Positions 23,258 through 35,090 are shown, numbered from the stretch's first letter. The stretch: 64,000 nucleotides of DNA from Gremmenia infestans (GCA_032629725.1 JAFEVB010000002.1:3596001-3660000), one strand, 5' to 3'. Numbers and translations are program-made. The notes: generated from the letters alone by a model not told the origin.

Positions 23258-24226
23258 ATGTCTCTACCACGAGCCCTGGATGTCGGAGCCGCTGTCGAGC
23301 AGGAGCAAGAGCAGGAACAAGAGCAAGTGCAGCAAACTTCGGATATGCATCCACCCACTCCACCACTTCCCGAATCCTTTTCTCCTAGGCCTGCTCCACA
23401 CGAAGAACTCCCGACTCCACCTCCAGACGTCGACGCACCCGAAACATGCCCCATATGCATCTCCCCCATAACCAACCTCTGCTATCTCCACCCCTGCCAC
23501 CACGCCTACGACTACCCCTGCATAACTCTCTGGCTCTCGGCTCTGTACACGCGCGGGCTAGAAACTAACAGCTACAACTCCGAACTTCTCACCTGCCCTC
23601 TGTGCCGCGGAATCATCCGTACGATCGAGCGACGGGAACCTGTCTTGTTGTTGATTGATATGCGGTTTCATTTTCGGGGGAGCCGCGGCCGTAGAGGAGG
23701 AGTGGGGGGGGAGGGAGTTGGTGATGGCGATGGGAGTGACGATGCTGATGGCCGTGGTGCTGTGCGTGGGGTTGGTGTGGTTGGAGGTTCAAGGGGAGGG
23801 ACGGAGACAGGGAGTGGGGGTGTGGGAGCATCGTTATATGATTCTCGATTGAGTCGCGTGAGGAGATTGAGGTTTAGAGAGGGATCGGAAGATGAAGGTG
23901 AGAGTGACATATGGGGCGAGGAAGTGATCATACGTGCTCCGGGTAGTGCTTGGAGTGAGTGGAATCGTGAGGAGTTTGATAGGAGTGGGCGGTTTGTTGG
24001 GAGACGAGGGCCGGGGCGAGAACGGGAGGAGGGAGATGATGGTGTTGATGATGCAGATGACGACGACGACGACGATGTGATTTTGGGGTTTGTGCTGAGG
24101 AGAAATGCAGTGGAGATCCCGAGAGGCGAGGGAAGCACAGCATCGCGCAGTCAGGATCGACCAGCAGGGTGGATTGTGGAGTGGGGACGGTTTGGTGATA
24201 TGATGGCGGATCTTCATGGTTTGTAG
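23258..24226 (+). CDS. RING-finger protein (putative E3 ubiquitin ligase)
   Basis: An intact single-exon frame of 322 residues from the ATG at 23258. After a Gln/Glu-rich repeat and Pro-rich stretch, a RING domain occupies about 64-116. C64-P-I-C67, HPCHH (C80, H82), C88 and C113-P-L-C116 can supply the zinc ligands. RING domains usually recruit E2 ubiquitin enzymes. The C-terminal half is Gly/Arg/Asp-rich and low-complexity, with a run of Asp near 24055-24080, and ends in RPAGWIVEWGRFGDMMADLH. The HPCHHxxDYxCIxxW and IERxxP signatures recur in the minus-strand RING gene at 32.8 kb, so these are paralogues. No substrate can be inferred. Confidence 0.75.
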   Translation: MSLPRALDVGAAVEQEQEQEQEQVQQTSDMHPPTPPLPESFSPRPAPHEELPTPPPDVDAPETCPICISPITNLCYLHPCHHAYDYPCITLWLSALYTRGLETNSYNSELLTCPLCRGIIRTIERREPVLLLIDMRFHFRGSRGRRGGVGGEGVGDGDGSDDADGRGAVRGVGVVGGSRGGTETGSGGVGASLYDSRLSRVRRLRFREGSEDEGESDIWGEEVIIRAPGSAWSEWNREEFDRSGRFVGRRGPGREREEGDDGVDDADDDDDDDVILGFVLRRNAVEIPRGEGSTASRSQDRPAGWIVEWGRFGDMMADLHGL

Positions 24227-24790
24227 TGATGTGATGGTTGGCTGACTTGTGGATGCATTTCTTGTGAGCGAGTATATCGTTGAGCTAGCTAGTTGATGGT
24301 GGGAGTATAAAAGTGCGTACAGGATAGGAATTCATGTAGAGCGGTCTCTCCCTTCCAATATTTCCACAAAATCGCTTGCAAGTGTTGGTGACTGATTATT
24401 CGGAATTGAGATTTTGATACCATTCAAAGTAGCGAGTATCTGCGAATATTGAGAAGGGGTTAGGTTCATGTGTAGAGGACAGCTTCATATAACAGTGGCG
24501 CAGCAGATATTGTTGTAAACATACGTGAACGAAGGAGAAATTCAGAGGTAGGGCGGAGTGCATTACAACTATGTGACTCCCTAAACGTGCGATTGAATTT
24601 TTAGAGTGACGTGAATCAGTGCTTTCGTGGACTGAATGATTATCCCACGCTCGCCGAAGATTGTATGTCGAAGTGTGAATCATAAAATGGTGTGAACTCC
24701 TAATGTAAACAGGAGCATATATTCCTTTCCTTTCCGTTCCTTTCAAAAGCCAACTTCAAGCGGCGACGAAAATCTTAACTTCTCATCAAC
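24227..24790. other. Intergenic, nothing seen
   Basis: Flank between the intact RING gene and the decayed RING relic. AT-rich, with no supported frame. Confidence 0.5.
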
Positions 24791-26013
24791 ATGGTCCCCC
24801 CTCAAAGAAAGTCCGGTTTACCGGTTAACCTCGAGTCATCACCAGAATCCACTTCACGAGATGTAGACACCACCTCAATAAGAACACCCTCAATCCGAGA
24901 GTCCACACGTTCGGGACACCTGGACCCACCACTCTCCAGATCAACCCCACGACTGCCGATTCTTCGAAGCCTCCAAAAGAATGTTCCATCTTCTTTGAGC
25001 TATTCGATGACCCTGCTCAAGCACTCCCATACCTTCACCAATTCGACATTGAATGCATTCTTCAGTGGCTAGAGACTAGCAAAACTGGAACATCCTGCCT
25101 ATTATGTCGAACCGACATAGTTGAAATTAAGTATAACTTGCCGAGTACCGGAGGCTCAGTATCAATCTTGTTGCAGGTGATGCAGAAGAAAGAAGTGTTT
25201 GTGCCGGAATTGTCGAGACATGAGCTCCACGTAGCACAAGAGATCCACGCAGCGCGCGAACGGCGTCGACTTCATTGTTCCAGAGATCAAATTTTCAAAG
25301 ACATGGCCTAGGGATATGCCAAAATACTCGGTCAAGTACAAAAATCATGTTGCCACAGTCAGTGAGCGTCACTTCCTAAAGGTCAAGCAAGAAGGTCTAT
25401 CCATGACTTCCGCGCTCACGGTCGTGCTATCCATCAGCTTTAAAGAGATGGACCCCGACTCAGCATCGGAATCAGACGCGCCGGACTATAGGACGGACCG
25501 CGAAGCACGAGATGCGTTTCAAGTTGCGCATGCGCGGTACAAAGACGCCATGAAAAAATTCGCCATTTCGAACAACCTTCGAGAAATCAATGTTCGCAAA
25601 GAAGAAGTAATTCTTCAGGGAGTACAAAATGAACGGGGGATTAGCACGATCTTGTCTAGGAAAATGAAGATCGAGAAGCGAGGTTGACGATATTCAGAGT
25701 GGATGTATAACGTGGCAAACCGGTTTGGTTGAAGAGGGTTGAAGAAGGACCTGCAAACGCGGACGACAACTTGCAGATATTGACTACAGAGATACTGACC
25801 GGTTCTGTGCGGGACAGTCATAACAAGATATATTCTTATTTAGCACAATTCCAGTCTCTTCTGAGAGAGGATGGGCATGTGCGGCTCGAAAAGGCTACAA
25901 TTAACCTCATGGAAGACCATAGGCAAGATGCAACCAGAAGAAGAATTAGGCTCGTTAATAGGCGTCAGTGGAAGTTGAGAGACGCCATCAGATTGCACGG
26001 TTTGATGAGGTGA
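24791..26013 (+). pseudogene. Decayed RING-finger gene with several frameshifts
   Basis: An ATG at 24791 opens a frame (MVPPQRKSGLPVNLESS...). It has to switch frame near 24920 to reach a RING-like segment (KECSIFFELFDDPAQALPYL, then HQFDIECILQWLE and SCLLCRTDIVEIKY). It must switch again near 25250 to continue as NGVDFIVPEIKFSKTWPRDM up to 25687, and at least once more to reach the Arg-rich frame ending at 26013. No GT-AG introns bridge these breaks. Two zinc-ligand Cys positions are lost (CSIF for CSIC; LPYLHQFD where relatives have MPCQHEFD), and CPLC has become CLLC. The pattern after the RING resembles the RING gene at 49.3-50.8 kb. This is best read as an old, inactivated family member, though a shorter frame could still be expressed. 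Confidence 0.65.
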
Positions 26014-26083
26014 GATCATGAGTGTAGTCCTCCACTATTCGATGTATTACAATCAAAATAACAAGACTTTCTCTTGAGTTTAT

Positions 26084-27190
26084 TCATTGTGTATCGGGCG
26101 GCAGGCTCTCGTGAAGCGCATTCCTCTTCCCATTCTTTTGCATGACACCCGTACCAACGAACCTCATGACCCACTCCCTGACACTCTTCGTCTTCTCCAC
26201 CTGCAAGTTTGCAAGTCCCCCAGAATTAAGATCCGCCGCACTGTAGCAACCCGCAACTTCCGTCGTATCAATACGATTCCTGTATAAAAGATGTATTTTC
26301 GTCATGCCCTTCCTTAGGCTCTGTCCGTAAACTTTTCCTCGAAAGCCGCTTAAAGCGACATTGCGCATCAAGACCACGTCTTGTGGTCTTAGTCCTTGGA
26401 CTGAACTCCTTAAACCTCCATCGACAGCCTGAGAAGAGGGGAGCCAGAAATTGACTGCAAAACCTGCTTTGGTTTCATCGCCAACGAGTGCCTCGATGAG
26501 CTCCACGTCAGGTCCCCGTCGTGTTTTGACGAGGCGGGGTTCCGGGAGGGAGATGATGCCAACAATGAGATTGACAGTCATTGTCTGGGGATGGATTGAG
26601 GAGAGATATACGGCATTGGGTATGTCTTTGATGTTATTCAGATTTCCCGCAACTGGTACGTCTTTCTTAACCACGTTGGCTGGCGAATCAAACGTCATAT
26701 CCGTCGTACTAAAAGAGGTGCCACCCGAGGATGAAGTATTGGTTTGCGATACAGCCGCAATTTGAGATGAGGGAACATCTTGATGTCGAGCATAGGACTC
26801 TTCGTAGAATTGAGACAGGACTTGCTTGACGGATTGCGAGCTTGAATCAAAGCTCTCGTATGTTTGTTTCTGAGACAATTCTTCCATCAGCGAGTCGATC
26901 TCAGATGTTGAGAAGAACGAGGCTCCTTGGTATGCTTCCTGCCATGCATGGTCTTGTGATATCCCGGTCGGTAGATGTTGCCTTTCTAAAGGAATGGACC
27001 TCCACGCCGGGTGCTCAAACGAGGCCTGTGTAGCATCGGCTGCAAATGAGGTAGCAACTTGGCTCTCATATCCGTCCAGATGGAAGAATCGTACGAATGG
27101 GGGGATGAAGGTTGTGAGTAGGCTAGCTTCATCCCGGTCTAGTGACTTCGGTTCTGGGGGACCAGCAAACATTATAATCCTGGGAGCCAT
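26084..27190 (-). CDS. Predicted OB-fold nucleic-acid-binding protein
   Basis: A single-exon frame of 368 residues from the ATG at 27190. The N-terminal half (to about 185) is Ser/Gln-rich and probably disordered, with a helical segment around SEIDSLMEELSQKQTYESFD. The C-terminal half has a beta-rich pattern typical of an OB fold (MTVNLIVGIISLPEPRLVKT; VELIEALVGDETKAGFAVNF; LRPQDVVLMRNVALSGFRGK). OB folds of this kind bind single-stranded DNA or RNA or mediate complex assembly, so a role in DNA metabolism is possible but not shown. It is divergent from AIM32, sharing a 423-bp promoter region. Confidence 0.6.
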   Translation of the reverse strand: MAPRIIMFAGPPEPKSLDRDEASLLTTFIPPFVRFFHLDGYESQVATSFAADATQASFEHPAWRSIPLERQHLPTGISQDHAWQEAYQGASFFSTSEIDSLMEELSQKQTYESFDSSSQSVKQVLSQFYEESYARHQDVPSSQIAAVSQTNTSSSGGTSFSTTDMTFDSPANVVKKDVPVAGNLNNIKDIPNAVYLSSIHPQTMTVNLIVGIISLPEPRLVKTRRGPDVELIEALVGDETKAGFAVNFWLPSSQAVDGGLRSSVQGLRPQDVVLMRNVALSGFRGKVYGQSLRKGMTKIHLLYRNRIDTTEVAGCYSAADLNSGGLANLQVEKTKSVREWVMRFVGTGVMQKNGKRNALHESLPPDTQ

Positions 27191-27613
27191 TCTACACTGG
27201 ATATATCATCCCGTGCAGCTAGAGCTAGAGCCAGACCCGGAGCAGTAATGTCGGATAGCTTTAAATCCGAGCTCGGCCGAGAGAGTAGTCGGATTTAAGT
27301 AGACAGACCCGAATCCAGCGACACGGCTGCCTATCCTATGCTCGGAGTAGTAAGGCAGATCCTTTGACGCATCATCCTTGACGGGAGACGTCAGCGGTGT
27401 CACTTTCTCAACTATCAATTGGAATTGTATAAGAAGTCGGCGTCACCAGTCAGTCTTCCATCAAGAAAGAGGACCCGACCCTTCCGTTGTTGTGCTTCCG
27501 AGACATTGAATTGTTAGCGGCATCTGATAAGGTACACGCGGATCTGATACGGATTTCGGAGTCAACTCAACTACGGAGTTCCCCCCACCTTGCCCCACCT
27601 TGCCTGCCCCATC
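27191..27613. promoter_or_regulatory. Divergent promoter region between OB-fold gene and AIM32
   Basis: 423 bp between two divergent start codons. It contains TACGGAG at 27572 close to the AIM32 start and a near-repeat of a GCTCGG-containing element around 27270 and 27340. Assignment as a shared promoter is inferred from layout only. Confidence 0.5.
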
Positions 27614-28804
27614 ATGTCGTACAAAAACAAAGTACCTTCCGCCCAGAATAAGGGAAATGGAAATCCAATGCCAGTAAAGCAGAAAATGGCTCTTTCTCTG
27701 AAGTCCCTAGTTGAGTCCGCAAAACAGTCCATTTCTGGAGCTTCGACACCTGCGCCTAGGACATCGGGTGAAAATACGCCTATAGATGCGCTATTTCGAA
27801 AAGTAGATCCCAGTGTTGATGGGGAGGATTGCGATCATGATTGCGACAGCTGCCACGTCAATTACCCAAGGAAATTCAATATCGATGAGGAGGATCAGCT
27901 TTATGGGTTTGTGAAGGGATGGAGTACGCATGTTTTGGTTGCAACGGGAAAGACGGATTGGGTACGCGATGTGGCAGACGAAAAGGGGAGTTTGATGGAA
28001 GCAATTGAGAAGAAGGCAGATGTGAAGATCAGCAACGGCGTAATTTCCTCTTCCCCCAAAAAGAAGCTGGGAATATACTAATAGCCAGTCCAGAAACTCA
28101 TGCTCTCAGCCTCGAATATACCAACGCCAAACCACTCCTCATCCTACGCCGAACCAACAACAGTCCTCCTGCTCCCCGCCTTCATAGTAATCGAAAACGT
28201 TACCCCAAAATCGGTCAACACCCTAATCTCCGAGTACATCAACAAAGCCCCCACAAACTCCACGCCCCTAGGCCCCGTTACAATCCCTGCGTCATTACCA
28301 GATCCTCTTCCCACCGCAGATCAATTAACATCACGGCCCTCTCCACATCGAGCACTCATCCTCCTCTGCTCCCAGAAAACCCGCGACGCACGCTGTGGCC
28401 AAAGCGCCCCTTTACTGCGAAAGGAACTAGAGCGCCATCTGCGGATATGTGGACTCTTCCGGGACCTAGACGACGAGCGGCCGGGTGGCGTGGGCATATA
28501 TTTTATCTCTCATGTGGGCGGACATAAATACTCGGCCAACGTTATGATTTACCGGAAAGCGGATGCGTTTGGGTTGGATGATGTGGAAAGGGGGAAGTTG
28601 GATGGCGAGGTGTGTCCGCCGCCGAAGAAGGCGGAGAAGGATGAGGAGCAGACGGGTGCTGCGCAGTGTATTTGGATTGCGAGGGTGCGGCCGGAGGATT
28701 GTGAGGGTATTGTGAAGTTTACCGTTTTGCAGGGAAAGGTGGTGAAGCCGGAGAGGCAGTTGAGGGGTGGGTTTGATAGGAAGAGAGGGGTGTTTAGCTG
28801 GTAA
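27614..28804 (+). CDS. AIM32: AIM32-like thioredoxin-fold [2Fe-2S] protein (sucrase/ferredoxin-like family)
   Basis: Two exons, 27614-28039 and 28085-28804, give 381 residues. The 45-bp intron (GTAATT, TACTAAT branch, TAG) removes an in-frame TAATAG that would otherwise split the gene. An N-terminal Cys-rich segment CDHDCDSCHVNYP is followed by the thioredoxin-like domain (ALILLCSQKTRDARCGQSAP, with the conserved Cys pair) and the C-terminal HVGGHKYSANVMIY. The HxxxH-type motif there supplies His ligands to a 2Fe-2S cluster in Apd1/Aim32. In yeast Aim32 is mitochondrial and linked to redox quality control. A Lys/Glu-rich insert precedes the last beta strands. The start at 27614 was chosen as the first ATG of the frame. 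Confidence 0.85.
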
Positions 28805-29557
28805 TGGGGGGACTTGCGATTTTACAGTAGACAGCATGTATATTTGTGCATATGAGCGAGTATTTGCTTGGGCGTTCTGGTAGAAACAATTCGTTGTTTA
28901 GCAATAGATTCAGGTTTCAGAAGTTACTTACAATAGACCATTTTCTACCCACTTCTGAAGTTCTGTGTTAAGGAATGGAATTGTTGTTGCATCCAAGTGT
29001 CAGACAGATGTCACTACCTAGGCACTCGCGACACTTGATGAGGTTGGTTTCAAGTTGTAGGTAGAATTGAGATTAAATGATGCGCCAACTTAAATCCGTT
29101 TAATGTCTTATTAACTGTAAGAATAACGAAAAGTAATGTGAATCCTTCCCAAGAGTTCTGATGATCGTTCACGTTTTAGGGGGAGTTCTAATCAATTTTA
29201 GCTTGTGTCGGGTAGGGGTTGGAAATATCTGAATATCTACACTTAATGCTGCCCTTTTATATTGTAATTAAAGCGAAGCAAAACCTACAAGTAGACCCCA
29301 AGATACGGAAACGGGATGTTCTATCACAAATCTAAATCCTGGAAGGTCACATGAAAAGAAAAGTAGTAGGAAAATTCACGTGATTGCGTGCGGGGAATGT
29401 CGTCGCCATGGGCGACACCATCTGTAAATATTGCTCCACATCGGGAACCTCAACCTCTAAACTTTACCGCCTGTATTATCATCATGAAGATATCTTCCTA
29501 TTTTTGCTGACGGAATCACCATTAGCTTTAGCTTTCGCTATTCAATTGCTTCTCAAC
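28805..29557. other. Intergenic, nothing seen
   Basis: AIM32 3' flank and the promoter of the next gene. In-frame codons continue upstream of 29558 to 29384, but their composition is leader-like and the ATG at 29558 fits better. Confidence 0.55.
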
Positions 29558-32196
29558 ATGGCTTCTTCCCAGTATCCTTCAAAAGATACATATCAACACA
29601 AACGCGTCAAATCGTCTGTCTTGACCAGCTTCCTCAGCAAAAGGACCCCATCTGCTGGCGAAGTCTTGTCTCCGATTTCTCCCACTAATGTATTCGTTGC
29701 CTCACCATCATATGATAATACTCCAGATATGGAATTTCCTCCGCAAGAACATTCTCAACACAGGGCTCTAGGGGAACTACATCATAATCAACAAAACCAG
29801 CCGCCCACATCACCAAGGAAGGAGGGGTGGCGCCCAAACACCAGTGACGATGGGTCGTCCAAGTCGTTGCACAAGAAGACATTGAGCTCCATCTCATTGA
29901 AATCTTTAGCCGGCAGGGATACAGATAAACAATCCAAGGTGAAAGGGGCCAAGGTCGATAAGCCAAAAAAGACGAAATCATCAACGAACCTCGCCAACCT
30001 GCTCTCGCGTCCGAAATCCTCGAAGAATCTACGAAAGCAAGCAGAAGAGGAAGAAGCTCGGAAATCAAAGGACAAGGAAAATCGAAGCCCAATACTGCCC
30101 TCCGAGACATCCAGACCGCCCATTTATGCACAATTCTCGAGCGACTGTTTTGCGAAACAGCCATTAGGAGGAAAGTTTTTAGAGGATGAGATAGATCTTT
30201 ATACACCACAACAATACTATCCGGGGAAGCAACGGGACTTTTACAATGGTCCGGATTCTCGACCATCCCTCACCAAGCGTGACGACGGCCCTCAACGACC
30301 GAAATCGACATACCTCCCACACAGTTTCAGTATTCAGGATATCACCAGGCGTGTTAGTGGAGGTAGCTCGAGACATAGTGCTGAGGTACTACGAAAGGCT
30401 TCTGGGGATAAACGACCAAGTTTCGATCGAAAGACTTCGGATAAGGCTGCACCATTGGATAACGCTCCCAACAGAGGCCAACGAGTACTAGCGGCGCTAT
30501 CTGGATTTGGGGATGCCAAACAGAAATCGACAGCATGGGAGGGTGAGCGAACCTTAGATGACAGGGATATTGACCGCGAATTTGAAGCCATGTTGGATAG
30601 ACGAAACATTCCAGAACACCAACGGGGCAAGATGCGGAGTCTAGCAATGTCGATGAAGAAGGACTTTGTTAAGCAGGACTGGGCAGAGATTGCAACTTCT
30701 AAGAATAGCAGGCCAGGGACCGACGGTAGTAACTCAAGTGCTGATGTTACTACTGGTGACCAAGACATTGTGCAAACCAAGTCCAAGAGACCCAGAAGTC
30801 GGACATTTACGCTGTCAAGGAAGAGCAGCAAAGAAACCGTGTCGGTGAGCAAGAAGACGAAGCCAGAAGGCACAATTGGAAAACATTCTCGAACCAAGTC
30901 TTCGGAGAGCATGAGTGGTGGCAAATCCTTGACTTCTTCTAGTGCATCGGTTGCACAAAACCTGATTGCAAAGGCAAAAGGTCAATGTCCAGATGACTTT
31001 GTATCTTATCTGAGGAAGGTTCAGAAACCGGAATTGGTTGAGGTGGGCCGTCTACACAAATTGAGACTGCTTCTTCGGAATGAGACAGTTGCATGGACAG
31101 ATGAATTCATTGGCCACGGCGGAATGGATGAAATTGTCGGATTGTTGAATCGGACCATGGAGGTCGAATGGAGGTTTGTGCTTCCCAATTTTCTGAACTA
31201 GTCCGGCCGTTAACTCTCGATAGGGAGGAGCATGAGGATGCTTTACTTCATGAAGTGCTTCTGTGCCTCAAGGCCTTAGCAACTACTGCACTCGCTCTTC
31301 AAAATCTGAGCAAAATCCAAGTGACCCTATTTCCGGCCCTCCTTCACATGCTCTTCGATGAGGAGAAGAAGGGCCCTAGCGAGTTTACGACCAGAAACAT
31401 AATCTCTTCCCTGCTATTTACGTATCTCAAGTCTGCACCTCTCTCGGAACGAGCTCAGCGAGCTCAAACGCTCTTATTCTACCTTCGAGATCCGGAGCCT
31501 AGCGAGTCTCAGCGCCCAGTTGGATTCGTTCTCGACATGCGACGCTCCCGCCCATACCGTGTATGGTGCAAGGAAGTCACCAACGTGACTAAGGAAGTCT
31601 TCTGGATCTTCTTACACAATCTCAATGTTGTTCCCCTCCCCAAGGCCCGGGATGCACCTTACGACACCAGCTATTCTACCGTCTCCTCTGGCTCTAAAGT
31701 AAGTTTTGATTCGTCAAATCCATATCACCTCTATATGTCCAGACACTTCCCACAAGAGCGTCCACCTGTCCCAGCAGCTCCCTACGTCGGCGGCGTCGAA
31801 TGGGACGCTACAAACTACCTCGCCTCCCACCTAGATCTCATCAATGGCATATTAGCCAGTATCCCCACCGAAAACGAGCGCAACAATCTCCGCGAGCAAA
31901 TGCGCATTTCCGGCTGGGAGAAGTGCATGGGATCTACCTTGCGACTTTGCAAAGAGAAGTTTTACGGCGGTGTCCACGACGGCCTTCGCTGCTGGGTTGC
32001 GGCTGCCGCAGAAGATGGCTGGGATACCAGAGATGTGCGATGTGGACCTAGCCAAGAGCAAAAAAGTCCCATTCGCAAGAGTGTCGCGAGAAAGGCGGCG
32101 CCTGTTGAGGATGCACCGAAGATTGAGATGAAGTTAAGCTTTGGACACAATCATGGCCATCCTGGTCACAGTGGTAGTAGTGATGAGTGGTTGTAA
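29558..32196 (+). CDS. GBD/FH3 (formin N-terminal-like) GTPase-binding protein without formin homology 2 domain
   Basis: Two exons, 29558-31173 and 31224-32196 (50-bp intron), give 862 residues. The first ~330 residues are Ser/Lys-rich and disordered. From about 340 the sequence resembles the GTPase-binding and FH3 armadillo region of diaphanous-type formins: FEAMLDRRNIPEHQRGKMRS, later PDDFVSYLRKVQKPELVEVG and WTDEFIGHGGMDEIVGLLNR. The Leu-rich helical repeats continue in exon 2 (LLHEVLLCLKALATTALALQ). No Pro-rich FH1 or FH2 actin domain follows; the protein ends in a His/Gly-rich tail. Fungi have such stand-alone proteins (the S. pombe Rid1 type). A role as a Rho/Cdc42 effector in polarity is inference from the domain. 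The gene is complete. Confidence 0.7.
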
Positions 32197-32796
32197 AGAT
32201 TTTGATTCCTTTAATTTTGTTTCTTTATATTGGGTTATCGGGTTTGGATTGGGGGGTTTCTTTTCTGCTTGGTTTATCATTGGTTGGATGGATGAATGAA
32301 TGAAGACGAGAGAGAGGTGATGGTGGAGGGGGAGTGCAGACAACAAATTTCCTGGAATGATTATGAGCATGACTAATGATAGCATGATACTGATTACGAC
32401 TGGCGTGGCTTTTATTGTGGCTGTTGCTTCCTTCATTATACAAATTGAACATCATGGCTTTCCTCTTCCAAACTGAGTATTGCCGTCGCTGCTGTCGTGG
32501 CTGTTGTTATGCGAGAACTGACTACTACAGTACGCCTAAACCTGACCAATAATGGCGAACCAACCTACCTCAAGTGAGGAATTCCATTCATTCATTACTT
32601 TATACATTTCATTACAATATTCTTCAATCAATCAATACCTGCTTTTTCTTTTTCATATGTATAGATAGTTTCACACTTTGTATGTACATGTAGTCTTCCT
32701 GCTTGTAATTTAACTTATCGATTGATATTCTCTACCTACAAAGTACGGAGGAAATTCTATTTTATTCTTCTCGTGAGCACACTACTATTCAATCAA
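32197..32796. other. Intergenic between convergent genes
   Basis: AT-rich 3' flanks of the GBD/FH3 gene and the minus-strand RING gene, with ATTCATTCATT- and TCAATCAATCA-type short repeats around 32585, 32630 and 32790. TACGGAG at 32744. No gene. Confidence 0.5.
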
Positions 32797-33935
32797 TCAA
32801 TCATTCCAATCCGTTCCCCACCAGCCACCCGTCTCCACAACAGGTTCAGCTGCAGGTTCAGCTTCAACTTCCCCGGCTACCGCATTCCCATTACCCTCAA
32901 TGCTTCCAAGGAGCACTGCAGGTGCAGGTGGAGTAGATGCAGCGGCACTTACCGTAGCCGAGAGGAGCGCTTGTTCGTGGAGCAGCTGTTCGGCGGTGTT
33001 GATTCCGCGAGAGGGGGTTGGGGGTAGGTTGTAGAGGGATCTGATGGCGGATAGATCTAAGGATGCTAGGATTTGGGAGATAGCGGTGTAGTTTCTGGCG
33101 CTTTGTGGGATGTTGAGGGGAGCGTGGAATGTATTTTGAGGCTCGCTGGTGATAGGAAGTGGGTTGTCATTAATATTGTCGGACATATCGATACCGGCAT
33201 CACGATCACTTTCCTCACCCTGATAATCCTGCCTAGGATCATAACTCCTGTCCCAGTTCAACGTACGATAGCGTCTCATCATATCCCTATTCCTATAACG
33301 CCGCATTCCCTCATTCACATCCGCCTCTCTCCTCCTCGCACCAGAAGAGCGCCGACTCGTTTCCCCAATCCCTTCAGTCAGATCCAACACCGTCCCCGCA
33401 AGCATCGTCTCAGCCCCTCCCCGCTCCAACCCCGCATATCTCTCGCACCTCATCGTTCTTCCCACCGCAATAGTCGACGCGGGATCCGTGCGCTCGATTA
33501 TATCGATCGCGCTGCGACACATGGGGCACCCTGGGCTGCGGAAAGGGGAGAGAGGGGTCAGGATCCATGGCTCGATGCACGCGTAGTCGAAGAAGTGGTG
33601 GCAGGGGTGCAGGAGCGCGAGCGACGTGTAGGGTTCCATGCAGATGCTGCAGTCGGGCGGGGAGAGCTGCGGGATGAGGGAGTCGCAGACGGTGTTGTGG
33701 AAGGCTCTGGGTTGTGATGAGGGGGGTGGAGGTATATAGGATAGATGGGACTGGATGTTTGGTTGTGGTGTAAGAGCAGGAGCCGGATCTTGATTTCGGT
33801 TCCGGTTCTGCTCGGTAGGTTGTATGGGGCTGGCTCTCTCATTTTCATCTATATCTTCGTAATTGGTTTGGTCGAAGTTTCGACCTCGACTTTGGCTTGT
33901 CGTGGATTTGGATTTGGAGAAGACATTGCGATTTG
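32797..33935 (-). CDS. RING-finger protein, 5' end unresolved
   Basis: The minus frame is open from 33935 (just after an in-frame TAG at 33937-33939) to the stop at 32797, about 379 codons. The RING is near the N-terminal third: DCSICMEPYTSLALLHPCHH, FFDYACIEPW and GCPMCRSAIDIIERTDP. It is followed by a long Arg- and Asp-rich region and an Ala/Glu/Pro-rich C-terminus. The only in-frame ATG (33639) lies inside the RING after the first Cys pair, so it cannot be the true start. The coding-like upstream part (QSRGRNFDQTNYEDIDENER) needs either a spliced first exon or has lost its start. A nearby ATG in another frame (about 33929) would need a frameshift. It is a paralogue of the RING gene at 23.3 kb. 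Confidence 0.6.
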
Positions 33936-35090
33936 TCTATCTGTCGAATGGTGTAAGTTTTAAAGCCTGTGAATTTTCTTTCTTTAAGAGCACAAGGACA
34001 AGACTGACGGGTTATTATTCACGGACACGCAGGCAGTCACCCCTTTATTTGCATCTGTTCTGCTGGTCATTGCCAGTGGCAATGAATCTCAGAGTCTGAA
34101 TGAACGAGTCAATGACTCCGCTTTCGACTTCATCTCCTACCTTAAGGTATACCCATCATCGCTTCAAGGCCCATGTTCTCTAAAGGATATTTGGATTTGC
34201 TGAGGAGGAACCCCATACTTGATGGTCTGGTCTCTTTCCCCTCCCTTCCCCTTTTGCTCATGGTCCATCTCGTGATGCGGATATCTCCAGGAATCCAGAT
34301 AAGTGAGTAAGCCCCTCATAGATATCCTCCTGTCGGGGCGCTGTCAGCACGCTAAAATTCTCTTTCCATATACAGTAGCCAGCACGCCTCAGAACCTTCC
34401 TCCCCCACGCATATTTATAGCAAACAAACAACGACGCCCCGATTAGATCATGCCCCAACGTTACAATCATACGACTTCGAGTCCATCATGCCCCAATGAG
34501 TCCCCATCGAGTCCGAGGCCCGGTAGTTGAATCCAATTAATCCGACGGTGAGATGAGCAAGCCGCGACCACGGCAGTGGCTGCGCTGACCCCTTCTTCAA
34601 CCGCCGGCTACCTGCATATTTCGGGCACCGCAATTCTACAATAGACTCGATTCCCCGGTGTTGACTCGATGGTGTTGATAAGGCAAACCTGTCACGATTC
34701 GGACTTGCTGCTGTGCTGTCATATGTTTTTGTTGAGTACGGTATTGAGCTGCGTTGCCTGTTGAGACATTTCTCGCAGGGCCTGTCTTATTCGTTATGTT
34801 CTGGATGTTGCGTGAGGCTGCTGCTGCTGCTGTTGTCTATCTTGCAATGCAATGCGAAGTCTGCGTCTCCATTATGTAGAATGATTTGGAATGGGAATTG
34901 TGGAGGCTGACGAGTGTCGAAGCAGCCTCGAGCTGGTCGCCGTGTGGGCCGTTGAGGCGAAGCACACCCAGGAAGCCCTGGGATCTTGAGTCTGAGGAAG
35001 GTCGGTGTAGATATAATGCTCTTTGTAGTCAAGGAACAACATCTCTGCATCAAATCAATACTGCTCTGTCAAATATAGAAGGGGAAAAAC
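33936..35090. other. Intergenic, nothing firmly seen
   Basis: Upstream of the RING gene and of the membrane protein gene. It may hold a missing first exon of the RING gene. A CTG-trinucleotide run lies near 34818-34835. No protein-like frame. Confidence 0.45.

Noticed and set aside
28073..28084. In-frame TAA-TAG apparently splitting AIM32
   Set aside because: Explained by a 45-bp intron with GT donor, TACTAAT branch and TAG acceptor that restores a continuous frame.
31698..31742. Possible GTAAGT intron in the GBD/FH3 gene
   Set aside because: Removal would shift the frame away from clearly coding sequence. The segment reads well as exon.
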